64,000 nt of DNA from Roseateles sp. (GCA_019232985.1 JAFAMW010000039.1:52105-116104), one strand, 5' to 3'; counted from the first letter of the stretch, positions 36,431-45,407 are shown. Translations and numbers: made by a program. Notes: generated from the sequence alone by a model not told the origin.

Positions 36431-38074
36431 CTAGATCGGCTGTACCGGTCCGGTCGGCGCAAAGCTGTGCGGCGTCGCGAGCGGCCAGTACACGCGGAAA
36501 GTGTTGAGCGGCACGTCGCCGCCGCTCAGCAGGGCGCCCGGCTCGACCCAGGGCAGCAGGTTTGCGAGCAGGCGCACCTCGTGGCGGCTGATGCGGTGGA
36601 CGATGTGCGCGGCGCTGAGCTCGCACGGGTGCTTGAGGCCTGCGGCCTGGACGAGCTCGCGCAGCGCCTCGAGCGTCTGCTCGTGGAAGCGGAACACGCG
36701 CTCGGCCTTGTCGGGAACGATCAGCGCGCGCTGGCGCTGCGGGTCCTGGGTCGTCACGCCGGTCGGGCAATGGCCGGTATGGCAGGACTGGGCCTGGATG
36801 CAGCCGAGCGCGAACATGAAGCCGCGCGCCGCGTTGCACCAGTCGGCGCCGAGCGCGAGCATGCGCGCGATGTCGAACGCCGACACCACGCGGCCCGCGC
36901 AGCCGAGCTTGATGCGGCTGCGCAGGTTCAGGCCGACGAGCGTGTTGTGGACCAGGCGCAGGCCCTCCTGCAGCGGCGCACCGACATGGTCGACGAACTC
37001 GAGCGGCGCCGCGCCGGTGCCGCCCTCGGCGCCGTCGACGACGATGAAGTCGGGGACGATGCCGGTTTCGACCATCGCCTTCGCGATCGCGAACCACTCC
37101 CACGGGTGGCCGATGCACAGCTTGAAGCCGACCGGCTTGTCGCCCGAGAGCTCGCGCAGCTCGGCGATGAAGTGCATCATCTCGACGGGCGTCGTGAACG
37201 CGCTGTGCGCGGCCGGCGAGATGCAGTCGACGCCGACCGGCACGCCGCGCGCGGCCGCGATCTCGGGCGTGACCTTGGGGCCCGGCAGCATGCCGCCGTG
37301 GCCGGGCTTGGCGCCCTGGCTCAGCTTGATCTCGATGAGCTTGACCTGCGGGTCGCGCGCGTTCGCGGCGAACTTCTCGGCGTTGAACGTGCCGTCGTCG
37401 TTGCGGCAGCCGAAGTAGCCCGACGCGACCTCCCAGATCAGGTCGCCGCCGTGCACGCGGTGGTACTGGCTGATCGAGCCCTCGCCGGTGTCGTGGGCAA
37501 AGCCGCCGCGCTTGGCGCCCTTGTTCAGCGCCATGATCGCGTTCGCCGACAGCGCGCCGAAGCTCATCGCCGAGATGTTGAACACGCTCGCCGAATAGGG
37601 CTGGGCGCGCTCGGCCCCGATCGTGATGCGGAAGTCGTGGGTGGGCAGCCGGGTCGGCGCGAGCGAATGGTTGATCCACTCGTAGCCGTTCGCGCCGACG
37701 TCGAGCTGGGTGCCGAACGGGCGCTTGTCGGGGTCGCCCTTGGCGCGCTGGTAGACGAGCGAGCGCTGGGTGCGCGAGAACGGCGAGGCCTCGTTGTCGG
37801 CCTCGAGGAAGTACTGGCGGATCTCGGGGCGGATGAACTCGAGCAGGAAGCGCACATGGCCGATCACCGGGTAGTTGCGCAGGATCGAGTGGCGCGTCTG
37901 CCGGCTGTCGCGCAGGCCCAGCAGGGTCAGCGCGGCGAACGCCACGGCCCAGGCCGGGTGGACCCGGCCGAAGCCCCAGGCCACGGCGAAGGCGAGCATG
38001 GCCAGGCCGCTGAGCAGCCAGGTCAGGTAGCGGACCGGAAATACGTCGTCGAGGCGGCGCAGCCATTGCGGCAT
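36431..38074 (-). CDS. FMN-binding glutamate synthase family protein (stand-alone)
   Basis: 547 residues. Two N-terminal transmembrane helices (about 14-55) are followed by a TIM-barrel FMN domain related to the large glutamate synthase subunit (SAMSFGALSANAIMALN, PGHGGMLPGPKVT, GAEGGTGAAPLEF, KLGCAGRVVSAFD). A 3Fe-4S ligand set CIQAQSCHTGHC is present. The glutaminase domain and the GltD-type NADPH subunit are absent, so it is not a complete glutamate synthase. Such proteins are common but mostly uncharacterised; some relatives are ammonia-using or methylamine-pathway enzymes. The membrane anchor suggests electron exchange with the respiratory chain (inference). Divergent from sppA. Confidence 0.88.
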   Translation of the reverse strand: MPQWLRRLDDVFPVRYLTWLLSGLAMLAFAVAWGFGRVHPAWAVAFAALTLLGLRDSRQTRHSILRNYPVIGHVRFLLEFIRPEIRQYFLEADNEASPFSRTQRSLVYQRAKGDPDKRPFGTQLDVGANGYEWINHSLAPTRLPTHDFRITIGAERAQPYSASVFNISAMSFGALSANAIMALNKGAKRGGFAHDTGEGSISQYHRVHGGDLIWEVASGYFGCRNDDGTFNAEKFAANARDPQVKLIEIKLSQGAKPGHGGMLPGPKVTPEIAAARGVPVGVDCISPAAHSAFTTPVEMMHFIAELRELSGDKPVGFKLCIGHPWEWFAIAKAMVETGIVPDFIVVDGAEGGTGAAPLEFVDHVGAPLQEGLRLVHNTLVGLNLRSRIKLGCAGRVVSAFDIARMLALGADWCNAARGFMFALGCIQAQSCHTGHCPTGVTTQDPQRQRALIVPDKAERVFRFHEQTLEALRELVQAAGLKHPCELSAAHIVHRISRHEVRLLANLLPWVEPGALLSGGDVPLNTFRVYWPLATPHSFAPTGPVQPI

Positions 38075-38217
38075 GGGGAACTCCCGCAGCTAGGAAAGGG
38101 TGCAGCTTAAGCGCAGTTCGAAGGTGCCCGAACATGACTTCGGGCGCCATCGGGTACAAACCGGACAATACGCATCTTCACGGCCCCGGCGCGGGGCGTC
38201 CTCAGGGAAAGGCTGAC

Positions 38218-40077
38218 ATGGGCATCAAGACCGTCTTCAAACCGATAGGCTGGCTGCTGGGCAGGATCTGGTGGTTCGTCGACGGCCTGCGGCGCGCACT
38301 GTTCAACATCTTGCTGCTGCTGATCATCGTCTCGATCGTCTGGGCCCTGATCAAGAGCGCGCCCAAGCCGCTCGCCGACCGCACCCTGCTCGTGCTCAAC
38401 CTCGACGGCCAGCTCGTCGAGCAGAGCTCGGGCTCGGCGCGCAGCGAGGCGCTCGCGCGCCTGCAGGGCCGCGACACCCTGCACCAGGTCCGCCTGCGCG
38501 ACGTCGTCAGGGCGCTCGACGACGGTGCGAAGGACCCGAAGATCTGGGCCGCGCTGCTCGACCTCGACGACTTCTCGGGCGCCGGCCAGGCCGGCCTGCA
38601 CGAGGTAGCCGCCGCGCTCGCGCGCTTCAAGGCCGCCGGCAAGCCCGTGCTCGCCTACGGCGACAACTACAGCCAGCGCGCCTACTACCTCGCGGCCCAG
38701 GGCAACGAGGTCTACATGAACCCGATGGGCCTGCTGCAGCTGACCGGCTTCGGCGGCTGGCGCAACTACTACAAGGACGCGCTCGACCGCCTCGGCGTCG
38801 AAGCCCACCTGTTCCGCGTCGGCACGTTCAAGAGCTTCGGCGAGCCCTATATCGCGAACGCGCCGTCGCCGGCCGCGCTCGAGGCCGACGCCTTCGTCTA
38901 CGACGCGCTGTGGGGCGACTTCGGCGCCGCGATCGAGCAGGGCCGCAAGCTCGCCCGCGGCAGCGTCAAGACCCTGATCGACACGCTGCCCGAGCGTCTC
39001 GCCGCGACCCACGGCGACATGGCCCAGCTCGCCGTCGACGCGAAGTTCGTCGACGCACTGAAGACGCGCGACGAGATGCGCGCGCTGCTGATCAAGCGCG
39101 GCGCGGCCGACGACACCGGCAAGAGCTTCCGCCAGGTCGGCTACCTCGACTACCTGACGCGCCAGCCGCGCAAGACGCCGCTGCCCGACGCGCCCGAGGT
39201 CGCCGTCGTCGTGGCCGAGGGCGAGATCGTCGACGGCGACGCGGACCCGGGCATGGTCGGCGGCGACTCGACCGCGCGCCTGGTCCGCCAGGCCCGCGAG
39301 GACGCGCACGTGAAGGCGATCGTGCTGCGCGTGAACTCGCCGGGCGGCAGCGCCTACGCGTCCGAGGTCGTGCGCCGCGAGCTCGAGCTCGCGCGCAAGG
39401 ACGGCAAGAAGGTCGTCGTCTCGATGGGCGACGTCGCTGCGTCGGGCGGCTACTGGATCACGATGGCCTCGGACCGCGTGATCGCCGACCCCGACACGAT
39501 CACCGGCTCGATCGGCGTGTTCGCGATGTTGCCGACGGCCGACAAGCTGCTCGACAAGCTCTCGGTCCACACCGGCGGCTACACGACGACCTGGCTCGCC
39601 GGCGCCTACGACCCGCGCCGGCCCATGGACCCGCGCTTCGCGGCGCTGATGCAGGCCGGCGTCCAGCACACCTACGACGAGTTCACGGCCAAGGCCGCGC
39701 AGGCGCGCGGCAAGACGCCCGCGCAGGTCGACGCGGTCGCCCAGGGGCGCATCTGGACCGGCCGCCAGGCGCTCGAGCGCGGCCTGATCGACGCGCTCGG
39801 CAGCTTCGACGACGCGATCAAGTCGGCCGAGCAGCTCGCCGGCGTGAAGGCCGAGGACGCGCGCATCCGCTATGTCGAGAAGGAGCCCAGCCGCACCGAG
39901 CGCCTGCTGCAAAGCCTCGACGACGTGGTCGCGCCGAGCCTGCTCGACGGCCTGCGCGCGCAGCTCGGCTTCATGCCGCCCAAGGCGCTCGTCGACGCGG
40001 GCCGCGAGCTCGCGTGGCTGAGCGACCGCGCGGCGCGCGGCGAGGTCGTCGCGCATTGCCTGTGCGGGGCGCCCTGA
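38218..40077 (+). CDS. sppA: Signal peptide peptidase SppA, 67-kDa type
   Basis: 619 residues from the ATG at 38218, supported by GGGAAAGG upstream; the open frame to 38134 has no such site. One N-terminal transmembrane anchor (about 28-48) is followed by tandem S49 protease domains facing the periplasm. The Ser-Lys dyad is split between domains as in E. coli: Lys205 (GTFKSFGEP) in the first and Ser409 (DVAASGGYW) in the second. It degrades signal peptides left in the membrane after secretion. A GACAAT box at 38164-38169 is a likely -10. Length and catalytic positions agree with E. coli SppA. Confidence 0.95.
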   Translation: MGIKTVFKPIGWLLGRIWWFVDGLRRALFNILLLLIIVSIVWALIKSAPKPLADRTLLVLNLDGQLVEQSSGSARSEALARLQGRDTLHQVRLRDVVRALDDGAKDPKIWAALLDLDDFSGAGQAGLHEVAAALARFKAAGKPVLAYGDNYSQRAYYLAAQGNEVYMNPMGLLQLTGFGGWRNYYKDALDRLGVEAHLFRVGTFKSFGEPYIANAPSPAALEADAFVYDALWGDFGAAIEQGRKLARGSVKTLIDTLPERLAATHGDMAQLAVDAKFVDALKTRDEMRALLIKRGAADDTGKSFRQVGYLDYLTRQPRKTPLPDAPEVAVVVAEGEIVDGDADPGMVGGDSTARLVRQAREDAHVKAIVLRVNSPGGSAYASEVVRRELELARKDGKKVVVSMGDVAASGGYWITMASDRVIADPDTITGSIGVFAMLPTADKLLDKLSVHTGGYTTTWLAGAYDPRRPMDPRFAALMQAGVQHTYDEFTAKAAQARGKTPAQVDAVAQGRIWTGRQALERGLIDALGSFDDAIKSAEQLAGVKAEDARIRYVEKEPSRTERLLQSLDDVVAPSLLDGLRAQLGFMPPKALVDAGRELAWLSDRAARGEVVAHCLCGAP

Positions 40078-40090
40078 GTCGCTGCTTCCG

Positions 40091-40981
40091 TCAGTTCACC
40101 GGCGCGTAGCCCGCGCGCTGGTGCAGGAACGCGCGCGCGAGGCTCGACTCGGGCTTGAGCCGCTCGCTGATATAGACCTCCTTGCGGCGCAGCACGATCT
40201 GCTCGCGCAGCTTCAGCGCCATCAGGCCCAGCGCGTCGATGCCGCGCTCCTCGGCCTGGGCGCAGGTCTGCCAGAGCCGGCACATGCCCTGCTCGGCGAG
40301 GCTGTGCATCTGCAGGTTGACGACGCGCAGCCGCGCCTGCACGCGCGCCTCGCAATGGGCGAGCCAGTTGCGCAGCGCCTCGGCGTTGCCGCCGGCGACG
40401 CGGCCGAGGTCCTCGCCGGCCGCGAGCAGCATCGCCTCGAGCGCGGCGCGGTCGCCGGCCGCATAGGCGGCGTTCACGGCCATCATCTGCTGCTCGCGGC
40501 GCGCGCGCCCGAGCGCGTCGCAGGCGGGACCGACGCGGTCGGGGTGCAGGCGCATCGCCGCGCGGCGGTACAGCAGCTTGAGCGGCGGCGGCGCCCAGGC
40601 GCCGATGTCGGCGCCGACCGGCACCGGCGGCAGCGGCGCGTCGGGCGGCAGCGGCTCGAAGCGCGCGGCCGGCTGCTGGGCCTGGAGCGCGCTGGGCGCC
40701 GGCGCGGTCTTGGCGTCGGGCAGGCGCAGCTCGATGCCGCGGCCGCGCAGCGTCGCGATCAGCGCCCGCGTCGTCGTGTGCAGCTGCGCCTCGAGCGCCG
40801 CGAGCTCGGTGTATAGCGGGTCGAACTCGGCGCGGTAGCGCGCGTCGAAGGCCTGGACCTGCACGCGCCGCGCCTCGTAGGCCTGCTCCTGCAGGGCGAG
40901 GTAGCGGCGCAGGTCGAGCAGGGCCGCGTGGCGGCGCTCGAGCTCGTTGCGCGTGATCAGCGGGGCGTGCATGGGCGCCAT
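40091..40981 (-). CDS. Coiled-coil protein with a J-domain-like HPD segment
   Basis: 296 residues from the ATG at 40981 (a second ATG at 40972 is equally possible). The N-terminal third (about 8-95) is rich in heptad-like helix and likely forms a coiled coil. After a Pro-rich linker comes PPLKLLYRRAAMRLHPDRVG with the HPD tripeptide that marks J-domains, then EQQMMAVNAAYAAGD, the expected last helix. The C-terminal 100 residues are helical and unassigned. A J-domain would recruit and stimulate DnaK; which client this one brings is unknown. It is the last gene after the ABC efflux genes on the same strand, only 17 bp from the permease stop. Confidence 0.72.
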   Translation of the reverse strand: MAPMHAPLITRNELERRHAALLDLRRYLALQEQAYEARRVQVQAFDARYRAEFDPLYTELAALEAQLHTTTRALIATLRGRGIELRLPDAKTAPAPSALQAQQPAARFEPLPPDAPLPPVPVGADIGAWAPPPLKLLYRRAAMRLHPDRVGPACDALGRARREQQMMAVNAAYAAGDRAALEAMLLAAGEDLGRVAGGNAEALRNWLAHCEARVQARLRVVNLQMHSLAEQGMCRLWQTCAQAEERGIDALGLMALKLREQIVLRRKEVYISERLKPESSLARAFLHQRAGYAPVN

Positions 40982-40998
40982 TCTCCCGCGTCGGCGCT

Positions 40999-42141
40999 TC
41001 AGTCGACCGTCATCCGGTAGCGCTTGACCGCGAGCACCCCGGCCGCGAGCATGAACAGCAGCAGCGGCCAGACGTCGGGCCACAGCGCCGCGGCGTCGCT
41101 GCCCTTGAGCATCAGGCCGCGCACGATGCGCAGGAAATGCGTGAGCGGCAGGACCTCGCCGAGCCATTGCGCCCACACCGGCATGCCGCGGAACGGGAAC
41201 ATGAAGCCCGACAGCAGGATCGACGGCAGGAAAAAGAAGAAGGTCATCTGCACGGCCTGCAGCTGGTTCTGCGCGAGTGTCGAGAACGCGAAGCCGACCG
41301 CGAGGTTGGCGAGCATGAACACGCCGATCAACGCCATCAGCAGCACCCAGCTGCCGAGCATCGGCACGCCGAACAGCACGAGCGCGGCGCCGAGGATCAC
41401 GCCGAGCTGGATATAGCCGACGAACACGAAGGGCAGGATCTTGCCGACCATGACTTCGACCGGCCGCACCGGCGTCGCGAGCAGGTTCTCGAGCGTGCCG
41501 CGCTCGCGCTCGCGCGTCATCGCGAGGCCCGTGAGCATGACCATGGTCATCGTCAGGATCGTGCCGACCAGGCCCGGCACGATGTTGTAGCGCGACAGGC
41601 CCTCGGGGTTGTAGCGGCGCTGCAGGCGGATCTCGAACGGCGCGGCGCGCGGCGCGAGGGCGCCGAGCGGTCCGCGCAGGTCGCGCGCGAGCGCCTGCGT
41701 CGCGATCTGGTCGAGCGCGGCCATCGCGTTGCTGCCCGCGGCCGGGTCGGTCGCGTCGGCCGCGAGCAGCAGCGCCGGGTGCTCGCCGCGCACGAGGCGG
41801 CGCGAGAACTCGGGCGGGATCACGAGCACGAACTGCATCGTGCCGGCCTCGAGCAGCGCGTCGGCCTCGCGCTCGCTCGCGGGCTCGGCGGCGAGGCGGA
41901 AATAGCCGCTGTTCTGCAGCGCCGTCGTGATCGAGCGGCCGAACTCGCCGGTGTCGGCCGTGACGACGGCGAGCGGCAGGCCCTTGGGGTCGGTGTTGAT
42001 CGCGTAGCCGAACAGCACGAGCTGCAACACCGGAACGCCGACCGCCATCGCGAAGGTCAGGCGGTCGCGCAGCATCTGCTGGAGCTCCTTGACGAACACG
42101 GCCGCGATGCGGGCGAGCGAGATGCGGGCCATCGTCGTCAC
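40999..42141 (-). CDS. ABC-2 type transporter permease (YhhJ/YbhS-like)
   Basis: 380 residues from a GTG at 42141 whose codon overlaps the stop of the ATPase gene; an ATG at 42132 is an alternative. One N-terminal helix, a large periplasmic domain (about 50-175) and five C-terminal helices give the usual ABC-2 efflux permease shape. The cytoplasmic-loop motif MTRERERGTLENLLATPVRP is diagnostic. It forms an export system with the ATPase and the HlyD-type protein encoded just upstream. Many such operons have two permeases; only one is seen here. Substrate unknown. Confidence 0.92.
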   Translation of the reverse strand: MTTMARISLARIAAVFVKELQQMLRDRLTFAMAVGVPVLQLVLFGYAINTDPKGLPLAVVTADTGEFGRSITTALQNSGYFRLAAEPASEREADALLEAGTMQFVLVIPPEFSRRLVRGEHPALLLAADATDPAAGSNAMAALDQIATQALARDLRGPLGALAPRAAPFEIRLQRRYNPEGLSRYNIVPGLVGTILTMTMVMLTGLAMTRERERGTLENLLATPVRPVEVMVGKILPFVFVGYIQLGVILGAALVLFGVPMLGSWVLLMALIGVFMLANLAVGFAFSTLAQNQLQAVQMTFFFFLPSILLSGFMFPFRGMPVWAQWLGEVLPLTHFLRIVRGLMLKGSDAAALWPDVWPLLLFMLAAGVLAVKRYRMTVD

Positions 42142-43088
42142 GCCGGCGCGAAGTTGTCGGGCGCCTGCGCGATCAGGCTGATGAACACGTCCTCGAGCGA
42201 GGCCGCGCCGCGCGTGAGCCGCAGGTCGGCGCGGCCGCGCAGCGGCGCGAGCGCGGCCTCGAGCAGGGCCGGGTCGCGCCCGGCGACGTGGACCTTGGCG
42301 CCGAAGGCCGCCGCGCTGAGCACGCCGGGGCGCGCCTTGAGCTCGTGGATGCAGGCCTGCGCGTCTGCGCCCTCGACGGCCCAGACCGTGAGGTCGGCGC
42401 CCGCGATGATTTCGGCCTGGTTGCCGCGCGCGAGGATCTTGCCGTAGGCGATGTAGACGAGCTCGTGGCAGCGCTCGGCCTCGTCCATGTAGTGGGTCGA
42501 GACGAGCACCGTGATGCCGGCCGCGGCGAGCTCGTGGATCTCGTCCCAGAAGTCGCGCCGCGCCTTCGGGTCGACGCCGCCGGTCGGCTCGTCGAGCAAC
42601 AGCAGGCGCGGCCGGTGCAGCAGGCAGGCCGCGAGCGCGAGGCGCTGCTTCCAGCCGCCCGACAGGCTGCCCGCGAGCTGGTGCTGGCGGCCCGTCAGGC
42701 CGAGCCGCTCGAGCGCCGCGCCGACGGCCTGCACGCGGTCGGCCATGCCGAACAGGCGCGCGACGAAGTCGAGGTTCTGGCGGATCGACAGGTCCTCGTA
42801 GAGGCCGAAGCGCTGCGTCATATAGCCGACCTGGCGGCGGATCGCGACGGCGTCGCGGCGGAAGTCCAGGCCCAGGCAGGTGCCCGCGCCCGCGTCGGGC
42901 GTGAGCAGGCCGCAGAGCATGCGGATCGTCGTCGTCTTGCCGCTGCCGTTCGGGCCGAGAAAGCCGACGATGCGGCCCGCGCCGACCTGCAGGTCGATCG
43001 CGTCGACGACGGCGCGGCCGCCGTAGCGCTTGCTCAGGCCGCGCACGTCGATCGCGAGCTCGGCCGCTGCCGCGACTGCCTCGCTCAT
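42138..43088 (-). CDS. ABC transporter ATP-binding protein (efflux type)
   Basis: 316-residue cytoplasmic ATPase. Walker A GPNGSGKTT near residue 47, Q-loop MTQRFG, signature LSGGWKQRL, Walker B LLLLDEPTGGVD and H-loop STHYMDEAERC are all intact. The C-terminal 80 residues form the extra domain typical of drug-efflux ATPases (ending ASLEDVFISL). ATG at 43088 overlaps the TGA of the HlyD-type gene, and its own stop overlaps the permease start, so the three genes are translationally coupled. Confidence 0.95.
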   Translation of the reverse strand: MSEAVAAAAELAIDVRGLSKRYGGRAVVDAIDLQVGAGRIVGFLGPNGSGKTTTIRMLCGLLTPDAGAGTCLGLDFRRDAVAIRRQVGYMTQRFGLYEDLSIRQNLDFVARLFGMADRVQAVGAALERLGLTGRQHQLAGSLSGGWKQRLALAACLLHRPRLLLLDEPTGGVDPKARRDFWDEIHELAAAGITVLVSTHYMDEAERCHELVYIAYGKILARGNQAEIIAGADLTVWAVEGADAQACIHELKARPGVLSAAAFGAKVHVAGRDPALLEAALAPLRGRADLRLTRGAASLEDVFISLIAQAPDNFAPA

Positions 43089-44041
43089 GGCGCGGCCCGC
43101 GCCTCGAGCGGCTGCCCCGGGTGCAGGCGCTCGGCGTCGCCGGCCTGCTCGGGGCGCGCCTCGACCATGAAGACGAGCTTGGCGCGCTCGCTGTTCGAGT
43201 AGATGACCGGCGGCGTGTACTCGGCCTGCGGCGCGATATAGCTGATGCGCGCGGGGATCGCGGCGCCGCAGCCGTCGCAGCTCAGCAGCACGCGCGCGCC
43301 GAGCTTCAAGGCGCCGAGCTGGGTCTCGGCGACGAAGAAGCGCGCCTTGCGGTTCGCCGGCGGCAGCAGCGCGAGCACGGGCTGGCCGGCCGGCACCCAT
43401 TCGCCGGGGCGGTAGAACACGTCGGTGACGCGGCCCGCGGCGGGCGCGTTCTGGGCCATCTGCGCGCGCAGCCAGGCGCTTTGCGCGACGTTGCTGCTCG
43501 CGGCGGCCGCGAGCGCGTGGGCGGCCGTGCGCTGGTCGCTGCGCGCGGGCAGGTGGGCGACGGCTAGTGCCGCGCGCAGCTCGCGCACATGGGCCTCGGC
43601 CTGCTCGAGCTGGAGCTCGCCGTCGTCGACCTCGGCGCGCGCGATAAAGCCCTGGGCGAGCAGCTCGCGGCGGCGGCGCAGCTCGGTGCGCGCGAGCTCG
43701 GCCTGCTTCTCGGCCTCGCGGACCTGGGCCTCGGCCATGGCGATCTCGGCCGCGCGGCGGCCCTTGTCGGCGTCGAGCGCCTGGGCCCGGGCGCTCGCCT
43801 CGCGCGCGCCGGCCTCGCGCTCGACCGCTTGCGCGTAGGTCGCGTCGAGGCTGAACAGCGGCGCGTCGGCCGCGACCTGCTGGCCCGACTCGACTTTGAG
43901 CGCGGTGATGCGGCCGGTCTGCGGCGCCGTGATGTAGAGCGTGTCGCCGAACGCGTAGCCGGGCCAGCCGGCGCCGGGCGGCGGCGAGCAGGCCGTGGCC
44001 AGCAGGGCCAGGGGAGCGAGGCAGGCGAGCTTCAATCTCAT
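43085..44041 (-). CDS. HlyD-family periplasmic adaptor, probable lipoprotein
   Basis: 318 residues from the ATG at 44041, chosen over a TTG at 44062 because AAGGA lies nine bases upstream. The N-terminus has a signal peptide with a lipobox-like LLATAC, so the protein is probably lipid-anchored. A biotinyl-lipoyl-like half (ITALKVESGQQVAADAPLF), a long alpha-helical hairpin rich in Ala/Glu/Arg (about 75-165), the second lipoyl half (GRVTDVFYRPGEWVPAGQPV) and a beta-barrel domain follow. It connects the ABC pump to an outer-membrane channel (such as TolC), which is not encoded here. First gene of the three-gene efflux operon. Confidence 0.9.
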   Translation of the reverse strand: MRLKLACLAPLALLATACSPPPGAGWPGYAFGDTLYITAPQTGRITALKVESGQQVAADAPLFSLDATYAQAVEREAGAREASARAQALDADKGRRAAEIAMAEAQVREAEKQAELARTELRRRRELLAQGFIARAEVDDGELQLEQAEAHVRELRAALAVAHLPARSDQRTAAHALAAAASSNVAQSAWLRAQMAQNAPAAGRVTDVFYRPGEWVPAGQPVLALLPPANRKARFFVAETQLGALKLGARVLLSCDGCGAAIPARISYIAPQAEYTPPVIYSNSERAKLVFMVEARPEQAGDAERLHPGQPLEARAAP

Positions 44042-44084
44042 GCGGCGGCGTCCTTGCGGCAAAGGCGGCGAACGGCCATTGTGG

Positions 44085-44090
44085 CTAGAA
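44085..44090 (+). promoter_or_regulatory. Probable -10 box of the metX leader RNA
   Basis: TAGAAT stands about ten bases before the first base of the SAM-II aptamer, so transcription would start almost at the aptamer's 5' end. No strong -35 box was seen. Confidence 0.5.
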
Positions 44091-44099
44091 TCTCGCCCA

Positions 44100-44151
44100 T
44101 CGCGCCGATTTGCTCCGAATTGCGGGCGCGTTAAAAGTGCAGCTAAAGAGG
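44100..44151 (+). ncRNA. SAM-II riboswitch aptamer upstream of metX
   Basis: The 52-nt segment matches the SAM-II (metA/metX) pseudoknot consensus position by position. P1 pairs CGCGCC (from 44101) with GGCGCG (to 44130); the loop starts GATTTG; an A-rich segment TTAAAAGTG follows P1; and the 3' strand ends GCTAAAGAGG, whose GG pairs back to the loop CC. SAM-II binds S-adenosylmethionine. Family knowledge says it usually hides the ribosome-binding site right behind it. Here the metX start is about 125 nt further on, so control probably acts on transcription instead (inference). The gene served is homoserine O-acyltransferase, the expected target. Confidence 0.88.
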
Positions 44152-44260
44152 ACCCGAAGGGGGCCTCTTCAGAGAAGGCTCATGTCGCTTGCGACGTGAG
44201 CCGGAACTAAGGAGGATGCCAGACCGGTGTCCGTGCTTTTGCGGCGCCGGTTTTGTTTTT
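44146..44260 (+). terminator. Probable expression platform of the metX riboswitch: competing hairpins and terminator
   Basis: Three hairpins follow the aptamer. (1) AAGAGG...CCTCTT with inner CCC/GGG (44146-44169) reuses the 3' strand of the aptamer pseudoknot, so it would compete with ligand binding. (2) A strong stem of 11 bp with a 4-nt loop lies at 44177-44202. (3) ACCGGTGTC...GGCGCCGGT (about 44223-44249) is followed by TTTTGTTTTT, a classic intrinsic terminator just before the metX ribosome-binding site. The order suggests SAM-dependent premature termination. Pairing was done by eye, without energies. Confidence 0.65.
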
Positions 44261-44276
44261 GGCGAAAGGCCCCACC

Positions 44277-45407
44277 ATGGCGAGTCTCGGTTACGTCGTG
44301 CCGCAGACGCTCACGTTCGACGCGCCGCTGCGCTTGCGCAGCGGCAGCACGCTCGGCCCCTACGAGCTCAAGGTCGAGACCTACGGTCAGCTCAACACCG
44401 CGAAGTCCAACGCGATCCTCGTCTGCCACGCGCTCAACGCAAGCCACCATGTGGCCGGCAGCTACGAAGGCCAGGAGCGCAGCGAAGGCTGGTGGGACAA
44501 CCTGATCGGCCCCGGCAAGCCGCTCGACACCGACAGGTTCTTCGTGATCGGCGTGAACAACCTCGGCTCCTGCTTCGGCTCGACCGGGCCCATGCACCTC
44601 AACCCCGCGACCGGCGTCGAGTACGGCGCCGACTTCCCCGTCGTGACCGTGCACGACTGGGTCGACGCGCAGGCGCGCGTCGTCGAGCGCCTGGGCGTCA
44701 ACCAGCTCGCCGGCGTGCTCGGCGGCTCGCTCGGCGGCATGCAGGCGCTCGACTGGTCGCTGCGCTACCCGGACCGGCTGCGCCACTGCATCGCGATCGC
44801 GACGGCGCCGAGCCTGTCGGCGCAGAACATCGCGTTCAACGAGGTCGCGCGCCGCGCGATCGTGACCGACCCCGACTTCCACGGCGGCCACTACTACCGC
44901 CACGGCGTCGTGCCCAAGCGCGGCCTGCGCGTCGCACGCATGATCGGCCACATCACCTACCTCAGCGACGACGTGATGGAGGAGAAGTTCGGCCGCCAGA
45001 TGCGCGCCGCCGAGCTCGGCTATTCGACCCAGGACATCGAGTTCCAGATCGAGAGCTACCTGCGCTACCAGGGCGACAAGTTCAGCGAGTACTTCGACGC
45101 CAACACCTACCTGCTGATCACGCGCGCGCTCGACTACTTCGACCCCGCGCGCGAGCATGGCGGCGACCTGTCGCGCACCTTCGCGCTCGCGCGCTGCAAA
45201 TACCTGGTCGCGAGCTTCACGACCGACTGGCGCTTCTCGCCCGCGCGCTCGCGCGAGATCGTCAAGGCGCTCGTCGACAACCGCCGCGAGGTCTCCTACG
45301 CCGAGATCGACGCGCCGCACGGCCACGACGCGTTCCTGCTCGACGACCCGCGCTACCACGGCGTGCTGCGCGCCTATTTCGAGCGCATGGCGGGAGAGTT
45401 CGCATGA
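44277..45407 (+). CDS. metX: Homoserine O-acyltransferase
   Basis: 376-residue alpha/beta-hydrolase-fold enzyme that acylates L-homoserine in methionine synthesis. The start ATG at 44277 follows CGAAAGG. The nucleophile is Ser151 in GGSLGG, the Asp lies in TTDWRFSP (about 318) and the His in [10 protein letters not shown] (about 351). The acyl group (acetyl or succinyl) cannot be assigned by name alone, since MetX enzymes of both kinds exist. A SAM-II riboswitch precedes the gene and metW follows, the usual beta/alphaproteobacterial pairing. Confidence 0.96.
   Translation: MASLGYVVPQTLTFDAPLRLRSGSTLGPYELKVETYGQLNTAKSNAILVCHALNASHHVAGSYEGQERSEGWWDNLIGPGKPLDTDRFFVIGVNNLGSCFGSTGPMHLNPATGVEYGADFPVVTVHDWVDAQARVVERLGVNQLAGVLGGSLGGMQALDWSLRYPDRLRHCIAIATAPSLSAQNIAFNEVARRAIVTDPDFHGGHYYRHGVVPKRGLRVARMIGHITYLSDDVMEEKFGRQMRAAELGYSTQDIEFQIESYLRYQGDKFSEYFDANTYLLITRALDYFDPAREHGGDLSRTFALARCKYLVASFTTDWRFSPARSREIVKALVDNRREVSYAEIDAPHGHDAFLLDDPRYHGVLRAYFERMAGEFA

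Noticed and set aside
44152..44220. A second SAM-binding aptamer in tandem (SAM-II/SAM-V pair)
   Set aside because: CTAAGGAGGAT resembles the aptamer's 3' end, but the GATTT loop and P1 stem needed for either class are absent.
44216..44276. Upstream ORF in the metX leader starting at ATG 44216 after AAGGAGG
   Set aside because: The Shine-Dalgarno sequence abuts the ATG with no spacer, there is no stop codon before metX, and the sequence is better explained as the terminator hairpin of the riboswitch.
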